The notes under the pieces were generated by a model. That model was not told where the DNA came from. It searched no databases and worked only from the letters and a program-made list of their open reading frames with translations. From Lachnoanaerobaculum saburreum DSM 3986 (GTDB lineage Bacteria > Bacillota > Clostridia > Lachnospirales > Lachnospiraceae), in NCBI RefSeq assembly GCF_000185385.1, contig NZ_GL622296.1, positions 2,688,612 to 2,741,900 of the forward strand: a stretch of DNA of 53,289 nt, read 5' to 3'. A program made the translations under genes and the position numbers. Positions 17,491-26,313 of the stretch are shown one piece after another. Numbering within the stretch: the first letter of the stretch is position 1; every line of letters begins with the position of its first letter.

Positions 17491-18978
17491 CTAGTAAAAT
17501 ACCAATTTAGGTGTCTTGATTCCATCGGTCTCAATCCAGTGATATTCTCCCCTCAATCTCTCAGGTAATTCAATCTCCTTTAATGAATAGCATTCTCTGA
17601 TAGCGTATGAATCCAGATATTCTACATTTCTTGGTATTTTTATTTTAGTGAAAGAACAATCTCCAAACGAGTATGCATATATTGCTTTTAAACTGTCAGG
17701 TAAATCAATATTTTCTATCTTTGAACACCCGACAAATGTAAAATAGTTAATTTCCTTTAATTTAATACCATCTTCGAAATCCACTTTTCTTAATTTTGAA
17801 CATTGAAAAAATGCCTTGAAGTCGATCATTTCTACACTTTTAGGAATATAGATCTCTTCAATATCTTTTCTATTTTCAAATGCCTGTGCGGCAATTAATC
17901 TGGTTCCTGCTTTAATATGGATTATTGAACTTCCATTATTTTCAGAAGCTAAAAGTATATTATCTACATACTTACATCCATATTCATCCGGTTTTATATT
18001 ATTTAAATACTTCGTATTTTCAAAACTATACCCGGCAATGCTTTCTATACCTGTGGGCAAATTAATACCTGATAAGTCCTCACAATTATTAAATGCTCCA
18101 TATCCAATTTCAGTTATACTTTCAGGCAATTTAACTTCTGCTATACCTGATTGAGAAAAGGCATTTGCTCCTATTTTTTTCAGTCCTTCTTTAATATCTA
18201 TCTTTTTTAATGCCTTACAATTCTCAAAGCAACTGTCTCCAATTTCAACTATTCCTTCAGGCAGTTCAATCTCTCTTAGCCCGGAATTATTTATAAATAC
18301 AGCATTTGCAATTACCTTTGTAGAATCTTTAACTCTGACAGTATCATTTAAGCCTTTGTTATATAAAAGTACTTTCCCAAAATATATAGAGCCATATTCG
18401 TCAGCTATACTGTTTTTAAAGGCTTTTGTACCTCCAAATACATTTTCTCCTACACTTTCAATTCCTTCTGACATTCTCACTGTAGATAAACTGCTGCAAT
18501 TATAAAAAGCGGAACTTCCAATTGCCTTTATACTGTCCGGCAAATATACACTTTTAAGACTTATGCAATTATTAAATGCTATCTCTTCTATTTCAGTTGT
18601 ATTATTTGATAATTGTAAGTTCTTTAAAGAAGTACATTCTGCAAATGTACCTTTCTCTATTATTTTGACTCCACTTGGAAGTTTTACATCAGTTAATGCT
18701 TTGCAATTTAAAAATGCATCATTTCTTATTATTTCCAACTTTTCAGGTAATTTAATATCTTTTAAATTTTGGCAATCATAAAAAGCTCCCATTTCAATTT
18801 CTTTAATGTCATCGGATAATGTAACTCTCTCTAAACTCACACAGTCTGCAAAAGCAAAAACTCCAATTTCATTTACACCATCCGGTACTTCCACCACTTT
18901 CAAATCTTCTTTTTTTTCTATAATCCCACTTTTTATACCTATAAAAACATTGTTTTTAATTATCACCCTACATTTCAA
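17491..18978 (-). CDS. BspA-type leucine-rich repeat protein, N-terminus frameshifted
   Basis: The open frame gives 495 residues from a TTG at 18978, made of about 18 LRR_5 repeats (LKDIKLPEKLEIIRNDAFLN type) with two insertions like those in the 5527-7632 paralogue. TTG is unlikely to be the original start. Upstream in the same frame lies a hydrophobic helix (HIIIFLIFGITYIILINL). A well-placed GGAG plus ATG at 19057 reads MKKIK in another frame and stops after eight codons. Dropping one base in the T5 run at 19041-19045 would join them into a normal membrane-anchored start. I infer a one-base frameshift, either real or a sequence error. If real, the protein would lose its anchor or not be made. 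Confidence 0.85.
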   Translation of the reverse strand: MKCRVIIKNNVFIGIKSGIIEKKEDLKVVEVPDGVNEIGVFAFADCVSLERVTLSDDIKEIEMGAFYDCQNLKDIKLPEKLEIIRNDAFLNCKALTDVKLPSGVKIIEKGTFAECTSLKNLQLSNNTTEIEEIAFNNCISLKSVYLPDSIKAIGSSAFYNCSSLSTVRMSEGIESVGENVFGGTKAFKNSIADEYGSIYFGKVLLYNKGLNDTVRVKDSTKVIANAVFINNSGLREIELPEGIVEIGDSCFENCKALKKIDIKEGLKKIGANAFSQSGIAEVKLPESITEIGYGAFNNCEDLSGINLPTGIESIAGYSFENTKYLNNIKPDEYGCKYVDNILLASENNGSSIIHIKAGTRLIAAQAFENRKDIEEIYIPKSVEMIDFKAFFQCSKLRKVDFEDGIKLKEINYFTFVGCSKIENIDLPDSLKAIYAYSFGDCSFTKIKIPRNVEYLDSYAIRECYSLKEIELPERLRGEYHWIETDGIKTPKLVFY

Positions 18979-19079
18979 ATTAATTAATATAATATATGTA
19001 ATACCAAATATTAAAAAAATAATAATATGACTAATATATCTTTTTAATTTTCTTCATTTCGCACAGCTCCTACAATACA

Positions 19080-20588
19080 TTACTCTAAAGTATTATCTAT
19101 GTTATTAAAAATTTCTTCTATACTATTGTGAATAGCCTTAATTTTTTCGATATCCATCTTTTGAGTTGGAAGCATATGAAAGTTTCCTGCTAAATATTTT
19201 TCGCCAAATACATTCATATTTACATTACTACGATAGCTTTGCCATACTTCAACTTTAAAATCCTTTATATTGTATCCCCTTGATTCTATATCATCTTTGT
19301 TTCGAACATCATATAGTGTGATTATCAAGCTTTCTTCAGAATTTTTATACATCTCATCTCTAATTTTTTCCAATATTGATTTTGGCAAAAGGGCAATTAT
19401 TAAAGCAACTGAAGAAAGGGCTAAACTTGCATTTCCCAAAAATTCACTTACATTGCTTGGTAATGCCTTAATGTATGTTCCTCCTGTAAAGGCTAATGAC
19501 ACCATGCTAAGAAAATTAGACATGTCACCTTTTATATCTTTTCGTTTTGCAATTCTAACTCCAATAAAATCTCTAATTAACATGTTGTATACTGGTGATA
19601 AATACATAATAGTAATAATATTTCCCTTATGATTTTTTAAATAATTTGACATTTTAATAGATTCATATTCATATGGATGCATCTTTTTAAGTTCATCATT
19701 TAAAACCCAAACTCCAGAAACATTAATACTATCTATCTTTCCTTGATCTTGATTCCCAATCATCTTATATTCTATTGTATTTACAACAGGACAATCCATC
19801 TCTAAATAATATTCTTGATCATTTAAAAGTACTATATCCGCCCAAAATTTCCAGTAACGTGTATTCCATTTGTTTTTCCCTCCGGTATCATTGATTATAA
19901 TTTCATCTTCTCTGAACTTATTTTGCTCAATTCCTATATGATTTTTTATATTATATGTACCTACAAGCTTAAGTTTTCCCCAATTCTTTTCATAAACATA
20001 TATTCTTCCTGACCCGTTATTTGAACCATTATCATAAAAACTGACTCCAAAATTATATACCCCACAATTTTTTACCTTCACATACCCTAAAAAATCATCC
20101 TTATCCTCGGATCTTGTCCAACTGCCTTGTACATTTTCAACTATCTTCACAGCATCTTTTACCTTTGCATTGTCATAGCTTGGTGTGGCTTGCCCTGACG
20201 TTTTGAATGAAACTATTCCGCCTTTTTCACATACTGTTATGGAATCCACTGTAATTGCTCTACTACCTTTAGCCGTGTTTGGATCTATTATGCATAAATT
20301 ACTCTTCTCATCAACAGACCATTCATTTAATTTCGGCTCACATTTGCAAGGCTTATTTCTATTTTTATTACATACACCAAATCCACTTATATTTTTAGAT
20401 GTACAATCACTTTTTATTATTAACGGTCTCCCATCTAAGGTATCAGCTCCATGACTTCTTGTTAAATTTAATACACAGGTCTTACTTCCATATTTACATG
20501 ATACTTCAGCTCCCCCCACCACATATTCACTGCTAATACAACCGTCCATCTCTTGACGTTTATGCATTTTTTTCATATTGTCTGACAT
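19080..20588 (-). CDS. DUF4280 (PAAR-like) spike-tip protein with C-terminal hydrophobic domain
   Basis: The product has 502 residues from the ATG at 20588, which lies eight bases after GAGGGG; another ATG two codons upstream is closer. The DUF4280 cysteine pattern is VVGGAEVSCKYGSKTCVLNL, then GFGVCNKNRNKPCKCEP, then SITVCEKGGIVSFKTSG. A beta-sandwich-like middle follows (YNFGVSFYDNG, YWKFWADIVLLNDQEYYLEM). The last 200 residues contain two hydrophobic stretches (FLSMVSLAFTGGTYI and ASLALSSVALIIALLP), then a soluble tail. PAAR-like proteins cap the spike; the extra domain may be a membrane-inserting effector. It is the intact paralogue of the broken gene at 7664-9126. Confidence 0.87.
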   Translation of the reverse strand: MSDNMKKMHKRQEMDGCISSEYVVGGAEVSCKYGSKTCVLNLTRSHGADTLDGRPLIIKSDCTSKNISGFGVCNKNRNKPCKCEPKLNEWSVDEKSNLCIIDPNTAKGSRAITVDSITVCEKGGIVSFKTSGQATPSYDNAKVKDAVKIVENVQGSWTRSEDKDDFLGYVKVKNCGVYNFGVSFYDNGSNNGSGRIYVYEKNWGKLKLVGTYNIKNHIGIEQNKFREDEIIINDTGGKNKWNTRYWKFWADIVLLNDQEYYLEMDCPVVNTIEYKMIGNQDQGKIDSINVSGVWVLNDELKKMHPYEYESIKMSNYLKNHKGNIITIMYLSPVYNMLIRDFIGVRIAKRKDIKGDMSNFLSMVSLAFTGGTYIKALPSNVSEFLGNASLALSSVALIIALLPKSILEKIRDEMYKNSEESLIITLYDVRNKDDIESRGYNIKDFKVEVWQSYRSNVNMNVFGEKYLAGNFHMLPTQKMDIEKIKAIHNSIEEIFNNIDNTLE

Positions 20589-20615
20589 AGGCATTACCCC
20601 TCTTATCTGTCACCA

Positions 20616-21905
20616 TTATAGACTATAACTGTTTTCCAAAACTCCTATACAGATATATTCATCAAAGCTTATCTGTAACTGTGATATGGCATATCTTACC
20701 ATTGCTTCACAAAGGTTGCTGTCACTGTTTCTTAAAAACCTTAAAATAAGTTTAGGGCTTTCATCTGTTAGTTGGAAATTCTCATTTGTAAAGTTATTCA
20801 TATCCGGCAGGATTTTCATTTCTTCTAAAAATGCTTTGTTTGTTGCCAATCTTTCACAGGATTTAAGCGATACATACTCTCCAATATCAAGCTCTTCAAT
20901 AATCCTTTCTATTTCCGCTTCGGTATGGATTTTTTCTTTGGCTTTATTTAGAAGGCGACCAATCATTCCTTCTTTTCTTTTATTGCTTATTAAGCCGATT
21001 GGCAATTCTTCTTTTGTATATCTTATATCAAAGATATTATACCCTTCCAAATCGGAATAACTTTCTTCATATGACTTTACTATAATCTTTTCTTCTTCCT
21101 GTCTTATTCCTACCATACCTCCAGTTTTTTGTATCAGTCGTAAGATAATCTCCTTATCTTTTTGCCTAATCATTTCACGTTCATAGTATAATCCGTCTTT
21201 ACTTGGACTTAAAAATGTACTGCTCTTAAATACATTTTTTTCTATGTTCCATACAGGATAAAGTTCTTCTTCTATCATATCGGCATATTTTCCATAGTCC
21301 ACTTCAACATCTCTTGCATTTTGGGGAAGTCCTGACAGGTCTATATCAAAAAAGCGGTCAAGGTATGCGGTATTTACCGTATTCCATCTAAGCCCGTTAT
21401 AAGAAAAGGTTTCATAAAGTTTCCCCACTTCTTTCCTGTATCGAAGAGCCTTTTTAGGTTGTACCAAAAGTGTGTGTTTTTCTTTGTTATTTGTAAAACT
21501 TACTCTTATATTTTCTTGTAAAAAAGCCTTGCATGCACTGTCGGCTGCATTAAGATAAACGGTTTTTATAGAATTTTTGCCTTCCATGCAACCTTCTTTA
21601 ATATCGGCTTCCTTATCCTCTATTACATCCAAATCTGATATCGGAAAAAACATCCTTAAAAATGTATTCTCATTTTTTGGAAGTAAAAGTATCGCAATCT
21701 CATAGCTCTCCTCTTTGCTCTCAAGCTCATCATATACCTTTTTATACAGTGATTTATATCTTTCTTCAAAAACCTCACTCATCCTGTAAAGACCGTCATA
21801 TAAAACACTTTTTGCAAGGACATACTCATCTTCTTCTTTTATTTCTGAAAGTCTGTCCTTTACATATTTCTTTATGTCAAACTCATCCAAGCATACCTTA
21901 TCCAT
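20616..21905 (-). CDS. Hypothetical protein, 429 aa, baseplate candidate
   Basis: I do not recognise the family. It is a soluble, acidic protein with no signal or membrane helix. Recognisable stretches are AILLLPKNENTFLRMFFPI, LRWNTVNTAYLDRFFDIDL, and the C-terminal ILRFLRNSDSNLCEAMVRYA. Size and isolation between the PP2C-like membrane proteins and the DUF4280 tip gene would suit a baseplate wedge component such as a TssF or gpJ equivalent. I see no sequence motif that proves that. A good AGAGGTG ribosome site precedes the ATG. Structure prediction would be more informative than sequence search. Confidence 0.72.
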   Translation of the reverse strand: MDKVCLDEFDIKKYVKDRLSEIKEEDEYVLAKSVLYDGLYRMSEVFEERYKSLYKKVYDELESKEESYEIAILLLPKNENTFLRMFFPISDLDVIEDKEADIKEGCMEGKNSIKTVYLNAADSACKAFLQENIRVSFTNNKEKHTLLVQPKKALRYRKEVGKLYETFSYNGLRWNTVNTAYLDRFFDIDLSGLPQNARDVEVDYGKYADMIEEELYPVWNIEKNVFKSSTFLSPSKDGLYYEREMIRQKDKEIILRLIQKTGGMVGIRQEEEKIIVKSYEESYSDLEGYNIFDIRYTKEELPIGLISNKRKEGMIGRLLNKAKEKIHTEAEIERIIEELDIGEYVSLKSCERLATNKAFLEEMKILPDMNNFTNENFQLTDESPKLILRFLRNSDSNLCEAMVRYAISQLQISFDEYICIGVLENSYSL

Positions 21906-21971
21906 CTGAAAGCACCTCTTTTAATAGAAAAATACTAATTAACAATACATAAGCTTTAAATAAATACCGAA

Positions 21972-23822
21972 TTACTCAGCACTTAAACTTGAAGAGGATT
22001 CCGTTTCACTTGTTTTTGGCTGTGTGGTTTGTGCTTCTGATTGTGCCGCCTTTGATTCTTCTTTTTCTTTTTCATCAATTCTTTTTTGCACATCACTAAG
22101 CTTTTTGTCCATTTCTATGGTATTTATCTCATCCTTTAATTTTACATATAATCTTCTGGCATACTCATAATTCTCTCTTGCACTTTCAAAGTCTCCTCTT
22201 AAGAATGCCTCATCTGCTGTAACTGCATATCCTCCGGCTTTATTTTTCTCTTCATCTCCTTCGCTTATTTTCTTGTCCGCTGTGGATATCTTTTGCTCAA
22301 GTTCCGACAGTCCTGCACTCTCACCCGATTTTTCCAAAATATCCTTTGCAGTATTATAATTAGCCCTTGCTGACAAAAAATCTCCTTTACTTAAAGCCTC
22401 ATCTCCTGCACTTAACATATCATTTGCAGATTTTAGATTTTGTGACTGTTTGTCAGCTTCCGCCTGCTTTCCTTCATCTTTCTTCGCAATGGCTTGATCC
22501 ACTGCTAAAAGTTTTGCTTCAGCCTTTAACTTGCCTTCTTCATATCCTATATCTCTTGCTTCAGTCTTTGCATCCACATACCTTTCTCTTGCTTTATCAT
22601 ATATTTCTGAATCAAAAAGTATATCTCCGTTATCAAGACTTAAATTTACACTTTCATATCCTGAAATAAAGTCAAGTCTCTTTCTTACATATGAAAGTCC
22701 GGCATTGTCAGCGTATGGAATTTCACTAAGTATAAGCTCATACAACGGTTTAGCTTCTTTATAGCTTTTGGCATCATACTTTTCGTCCGCTTCAATTATA
22801 CCCTCTATAACCTGCTCATAATGATATAAAAGATCTTTCATTTCCTTGTTTCTAAGACTTTCAGCCTTTTTTATGGACTCTTCACACTCGGTATCCGCCT
22901 TTGTATAGTTTTCCATTTCTATAAATTTAAGCATCTTTTCATAGTGTGTATTCATGTCTTCTTTAAGTTCTTTTGTGTATTTTTTATAAAAGTAAAGAGC
23001 AATAATCGCTCCAAGTATTACAACTACAGATGCAATCGATACTATCAAAATAAGTTTCCTTCTCTTTTTCTTTTTTGTATCCGATTCAATAAATACCTTG
23101 TCAATATAAATACCTGCAATCGTATAGTTATCAATATATCCTAAATTTTTATCAAGAAGTACGGCTTCAACCTTTAAAAGAGCATCTTTCGGATCCTTTC
23201 CGCTTTCAGCAAAGATGTTGTCAATCTCTCCTTCTGATACGTTTTCCCAAACCCCTTTGGTATAAAGAATTAAAATATCTGTATCAACAAGTTTTATCTT
23301 TCCTGATATCACCGGTGAAAATCCTTTTTGCCCTAAAAAGGTATATAGATTGCTTCTTTGCTCATGTCTTGACAAGGCATCTTCACTAATCATCTCCTTT
23401 GATACCATTTCACTACTTAGTGACGTATCTATAGTCTTATAAAACATCTTATTGTTTCTATAAAGCTTTGCTCTTACATTCCCGGCATAACCAAATCGTA
23501 CATTCTCATAGTCAGTTACTGCAACCACAATTGATGCTTTAAGCTTCATATATTTTTCAGCTTTTAAAAGAACTTCATTGGCATGTTTTAAATATCCATG
23601 TATCTTCCCCTTAGATATAGATGGCTTCTCCTGAAATTTTGCAATGATACTTTCCACTGCTTCCTTTGCAGACTCACTATCCGCCACATCTTCAATACCG
23701 TCTGCAAGCACATAGCATGCAAAATTGTCAAGTTCAGCATAAGCAAAAAAATCACTGTTTTTTAATGAACTGCCTTCTTCTGAAATAAAGTTTGTGTTAA
23801 ATTTGCTGTTTTGCTTACGCAT
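21972..23822 (-). CDS. PP2C-like membrane protein with TPR/coiled-coil C-terminus
   Basis: Residues 1-245 follow the PP2C fold: CYVLADGIEDVADSESAKEA (first DG present), VRFGYAGNVRAKLYRNNKMF, ILILYTKGVWENV, and a final GYIDNYTIAGIYI. In active PP2C the third motif is SDG, but here it is TKG, so one metal-binding Asp is missing and activity is doubtful. One membrane helix follows at about 263-288 (LILIVSIASVVVILGAIIAL). The remaining 320 residues are repeated helical pairs typical of TPR-like arms (ADTECEESIKKAESL, GDFESARENYEYARRL). The phosphatase-like head should be cytoplasmic. Together with the FHA proteins it suggests phosphothreonine signalling, or a scaffold built from those parts. Confidence 0.83.
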   Translation of the reverse strand: MRKQNSKFNTNFISEEGSSLKNSDFFAYAELDNFACYVLADGIEDVADSESAKEAVESIIAKFQEKPSISKGKIHGYLKHANEVLLKAEKYMKLKASIVVAVTDYENVRFGYAGNVRAKLYRNNKMFYKTIDTSLSSEMVSKEMISEDALSRHEQRSNLYTFLGQKGFSPVISGKIKLVDTDILILYTKGVWENVSEGEIDNIFAESGKDPKDALLKVEAVLLDKNLGYIDNYTIAGIYIDKVFIESDTKKKKRRKLILIVSIASVVVILGAIIALYFYKKYTKELKEDMNTHYEKMLKFIEMENYTKADTECEESIKKAESLRNKEMKDLLYHYEQVIEGIIEADEKYDAKSYKEAKPLYELILSEIPYADNAGLSYVRKRLDFISGYESVNLSLDNGDILFDSEIYDKARERYVDAKTEARDIGYEEGKLKAEAKLLAVDQAIAKKDEGKQAEADKQSQNLKSANDMLSAGDEALSKGDFLSARANYNTAKDILEKSGESAGLSELEQKISTADKKISEGDEEKNKAGGYAVTADEAFLRGDFESARENYEYARRLYVKLKDEINTIEMDKKLSDVQKRIDEKEKEESKAAQSEAQTTQPKTSETESSSSLSAE

Positions 23823-23836
23823 TTTCTCCTAGCCTC

Positions 23837-24661
23837 CTAAATCCTTATAAGTATCAGTCCAAGATTGTCCAAATCTTTTGTATCTTTCTTTTTTATGGTT
23901 TCAATAATCTCTTTTGCCGTTTTCTTACACCCATGTTTCTTTGAAAGGATAATTTCAAGTTCTCTAATGGAAATATTTTTCTCTACCCCGGCATTTATTA
24001 TAACAACCATATCTTTTCTTTTCAGTTTTATTTCTTCCCTGCTTATAAGAGGCTTCATATAGTCATCTCTTCCTATATAGTTATATGCCTTATTTTTATC
24101 AGAAATTCTAATGGCTGCCTCCTTACTTAAAAGTCCCTTATTTACCTTTTCTTTTATAAGTTCTTCCATTATCTGTCCTCTACTAAGAAGTATAAGCTCT
24201 TTTTTACGAAAAATATAAATATTTATATGTCCCATAATGGCATAACTTAAAAGATTTCCTCTAAGCATTAGACATACTGCATATGCCCTTCCGTTTTCCC
24301 CTCTAAGTGCATTTAATACATTCATATTAGCGGTCTCATATGCTCTTTCAAAGAAATACCTGCTACTTTGGTTATTATCATAGCGATTATAAAGTTTTGT
24401 AAAGGTTCTTACTGTAGTCAGTGCTGCAACTTTTCCTGCATACTCTTTTCCCTCCCCCGCACTAAGTATCGCCATAAGTCTGTCTTTTTCCGGTTTAAAT
24501 CCGTATGCATTTGCTTGAACCTGTTTTTTCCCGATATCAAGCAAAGCCCCTATGTCATATATCCTGATTTTTTCTTCTTTAATCCATATAAAAAATCTAC
24601 ATATCAAAATGCCAAAAGCGATTAAAATAAAGACTAAAGCTATCCAAAAAGCAGTTCCCAT
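23837..24661 (-). CDS. Membrane-anchored PP2C-like protein, probably catalytically dead
   Basis: The 274-residue protein begins with a membrane helix (FWIALVFILIAFGILICRFF). A PP2C-like core follows: ILSAGEGKEYAGKVAALTTV in place of the DGxGG motif, YAIMGHINIYIFRKKELILL as the GDSR-like strand pair, DMVVIINAGVEKNI in place of SDG, and a final DLDNLGLILIRI. The metal-binding aspartates of motifs 1 and 3 are absent, so it is likely a pseudophosphatase that may bind a phosphoprotein or partner without dephosphorylating it. The stop is 14 bases from the next PP2C-like gene, so the two are co-produced. A Ser/Thr kinase partner is not in this window. Confidence 0.78.
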   Translation of the reverse strand: MGTAFWIALVFILIAFGILICRFFIWIKEEKIRIYDIGALLDIGKKQVQANAYGFKPEKDRLMAILSAGEGKEYAGKVAALTTVRTFTKLYNRYDNNQSSRYFFERAYETANMNVLNALRGENGRAYAVCLMLRGNLLSYAIMGHINIYIFRKKELILLSRGQIMEELIKEKVNKGLLSKEAAIRISDKNKAYNYIGRDDYMKPLISREEIKLKRKDMVVIINAGVEKNISIRELEIILSKKHGCKKTAKEIIETIKKKDTKDLDNLGLILIRI

Positions 24662-24722
24662 ATCTGTTTTCCCCTTAATATTTTTATAGGAATTACTGAC
24701 TTAATCAGTACTTTATTAATTT

Positions 24723-25214
24723 TTACCATGAAAACTGCTTTCCACATAAAGCAATATATAAAAACTCACTCTCACCCATGGTAATTACATCATAGGTTTC
24801 AAGTATCTGCGGAGTATAAACGGCTTTGCCATTTAAGTAAGTAATGCCTCCACCTTCTGTACAGATAAGTGTCGCTTCAAGATCTTTTTCATCAAAAGAT
24901 AAAATAGCATGATTTTCCTGCTTTATGGCATTATCTCCAATAATTTGGATATCCATGGCATCCGTTCTCCCGATATAGTTTTTTCCAAATACTATACGAT
25001 AGTCTTTTCCGTATCTTGGTCCCTTAATACAAACAAGCCATGCACATACCGGTTTAGTTTTTATCCTTATTAAGCTTTCTTCAAGCTCATTATCATCAAA
25101 CGATTCTTCAAGTTCTTTTCTTTCAGTCATGTCCATATTGCAGTACGGACAAATATTTCCGTATCTTCTTTTTGAAAACATATGTCCGTTTTTACATCGT
25201 ATTAAATTCCCCAT
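24723..25214 (-). CDS. Zinc-ribbon protein with one FHA domain
   Basis: The 163-residue product has a zinc-ribbon-like start (RCKNGHMFSKRRYG, CPYCNMDM), an acidic linker, and one FHA domain (AWLVCIKGPRYGKDYRI, FGKNYIGRTDAMDIQI, QENHAILSFDEKDLEATL, then ITYLNGKAV). The order and the conserved start CxxGHxFSKxRYGxICPxC are shared with the double-FHA protein at 12324-13289. FHA domains read phosphothreonine; the zinc ribbon may tether a partner. It starts only 5 bases after the membrane FHA gene and lies between it and the PP2C-like genes, so these form one signalling-like block within the operon. Confidence 0.87.
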   Translation of the reverse strand: MGNLIRCKNGHMFSKRRYGNICPYCNMDMTERKELEESFDDNELEESLIRIKTKPVCAWLVCIKGPRYGKDYRIVFGKNYIGRTDAMDIQIIGDNAIKQENHAILSFDEKDLEATLICTEGGGITYLNGKAVYTPQILETYDVITMGESEFLYIALCGKQFSW

Positions 25215-25219
25215 TTTTC

Positions 25220-25747
25220 TTACCTTATCTGTAGTTTATTAAGTCCTATAAAAATATAGTCTTTTTTTGTCAGTTTACTCTGTCCGTCTTTAATATTATA
25301 AAGCTTATTCTCTAAACAACCCTTAATCTGTGTTCCGTTCTTACTTTGCATATCTTCTATATACCAAAATCCGTCCACATAGTTAAGTATCGCATGAATA
25401 TCACTTACGGTTCCTGAAAAATAAGTATCTGATAAATCTATATCTATATCCTCTTCTTTATTCTTCTTTCCTATTACCAAAGAGTTCTTTCCCAAAATAT
25501 TCCATGTTTTTACAACAGTATCCTCTTCGCTTAAAAGAACAAGCTCCGACAAAAATTTATCTTGTATCTTTTCTTTTCTAAAAGAAAAATCCTTTAAAGA
25601 AAAACAGATTAAAGAACCTGAAATTAAAAAAGAAAACATATAAAATATATATTCGCCCTTTGATCCTCTTCCAAAAAATATAGTGATTATAACACACAAA
25701 ACCGCTGCAAATATTCCTGAAATATCAAGAAAAAATCTTTTATTCAT
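25220..25747 (-). CDS. Membrane-anchored FHA domain protein
   Basis: The 175-residue protein has two N-terminal hydrophobic helices (FAAVLCVIITIFFG and YIFYMFSFLISGSLICFSL), then a short linker. An FHA domain fills residues 80-175: SLVIGKKNKEEDIDIDLSDT, VSDIHAILNYVDGFWYIED, SKNGTQIKG, YIFIGLNKLQI. It keeps the HAxL and S-NGT signatures, while the usual Arg or Ser pair before His is replaced by SD. The FHA domain would be cytoplasmic, at the membrane, which could mark the docking site of the injection machine. It is the first gene after the terminator that follows the tube genes. Confidence 0.84.
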   Translation of the reverse strand: MNKRFFLDISGIFAAVLCVIITIFFGRGSKGEYIFYMFSFLISGSLICFSLKDFSFRKEKIQDKFLSELVLLSEEDTVVKTWNILGKNSLVIGKKNKEEDIDIDLSDTYFSGTVSDIHAILNYVDGFWYIEDMQSKNGTQIKGCLENKLYNIKDGQSKLTKKDYIFIGLNKLQIR

Positions 25748-25802
25748 ATATTCCCGTTCCTGCTACTTTTAATCAATTTTAGATGGTCTTATCCTCTATA
25801 CG

Positions 25803-25841
25803 ATAAAAATGGGCTGCATGACAATAAATGTCTTGCAGCCC
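25803..25841 (-). terminator. Intrinsic terminator between tube and assembly genes
   Basis: On the minus strand, 25 bases after the tube gene stop, GGGCTGCA (25834-25841) pairs with TGCAGCCC (25811-25818). An inner GACA/TGTC pair extends the stem, and ATTTTTAT follows. The hairpin lies in the 118-base gap between the tube gene and the membrane FHA gene, the only gap of this kind in the operon besides the one after the sheath gene. Partial read-through would keep sheath and tube mRNA high and the rest low. A weak promoter-like pair (TTGTCA, 18 bases, TATAGA) overlaps the hairpin and could restart transcription. Confidence 0.75.
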
Positions 25842-25865
25842 AAACTTTTAACGACTGATTCTTTG

Positions 25866-26294
25866 TTATTCGGCTGCGTACCCACCTTCAACTATCAGAC
25901 CTGCCATCTTATCTTTTTTCTGTTTTATTACAAGAGTAAAGTTTCCTACTCCCTCTTCATCTCCATGCCTTTCTTTATAATTTACTACAAAAGCATTCGG
26001 AAATACATATTTTCTTTTTGTAATACCTGCTACAATCTGTTCTACCGTAACCTTTCTATAGCAGTCTTTATTCTGTGCCGGAACCATAGACCAAAGTGCC
26101 ATATTTCTTGTAGAATCAAAAGGATCACCGTCTACTGCCGTTAAAATCTTGCCGGTAATTTCCATTGTCGCACCGGCATCATTGGTACGTGCATTTGAAT
26201 CAATAGGAATGTCTGTAGATAAAAATACGCTGTTTACACATTCTTTTGCAAGTTCAAAACTTTCATTACCTTCTATTTTCACTTTGTATGCCAT
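25866..26294 (-). CDS. Tube-like protein (Hcp/phage tail tube type), copy 2
   Basis: The 142-residue product starts at the ATG at 26294, eight bases after GGAGG; TTG at 26300 is less likely. It is all-beta looking and is paralogous to the next gene upstream: both have a conserved WSMVPAQNKDCYR or WSQIPSENADCYR motif, KYVFPNAFVVNYKE or KYVIPNAFVVEYSE, a FTLVIKQKKDK or FYIHIRQKKDN strand, and end EGGYAAE or EGGYAGE. Small beta proteins encoded right after a sheath gene are normally the inner tube. Sequence alone does not prove the Hcp fold; the inference rests on size, pairing, position and the sheath neighbour. Confidence 0.72.
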   Translation of the reverse strand: MAYKVKIEGNESFELAKECVNSVFLSTDIPIDSNARTNDAGATMEITGKILTAVDGDPFDSTRNMALWSMVPAQNKDCYRKVTVEQIVAGITKRKYVFPNAFVVNYKERHGDEEGVGNFTLVIKQKKDKMAGLIVEGGYAAE

Positions 26295-26313
26295 GTTCAA
26301 TCCCTCCTACTCA

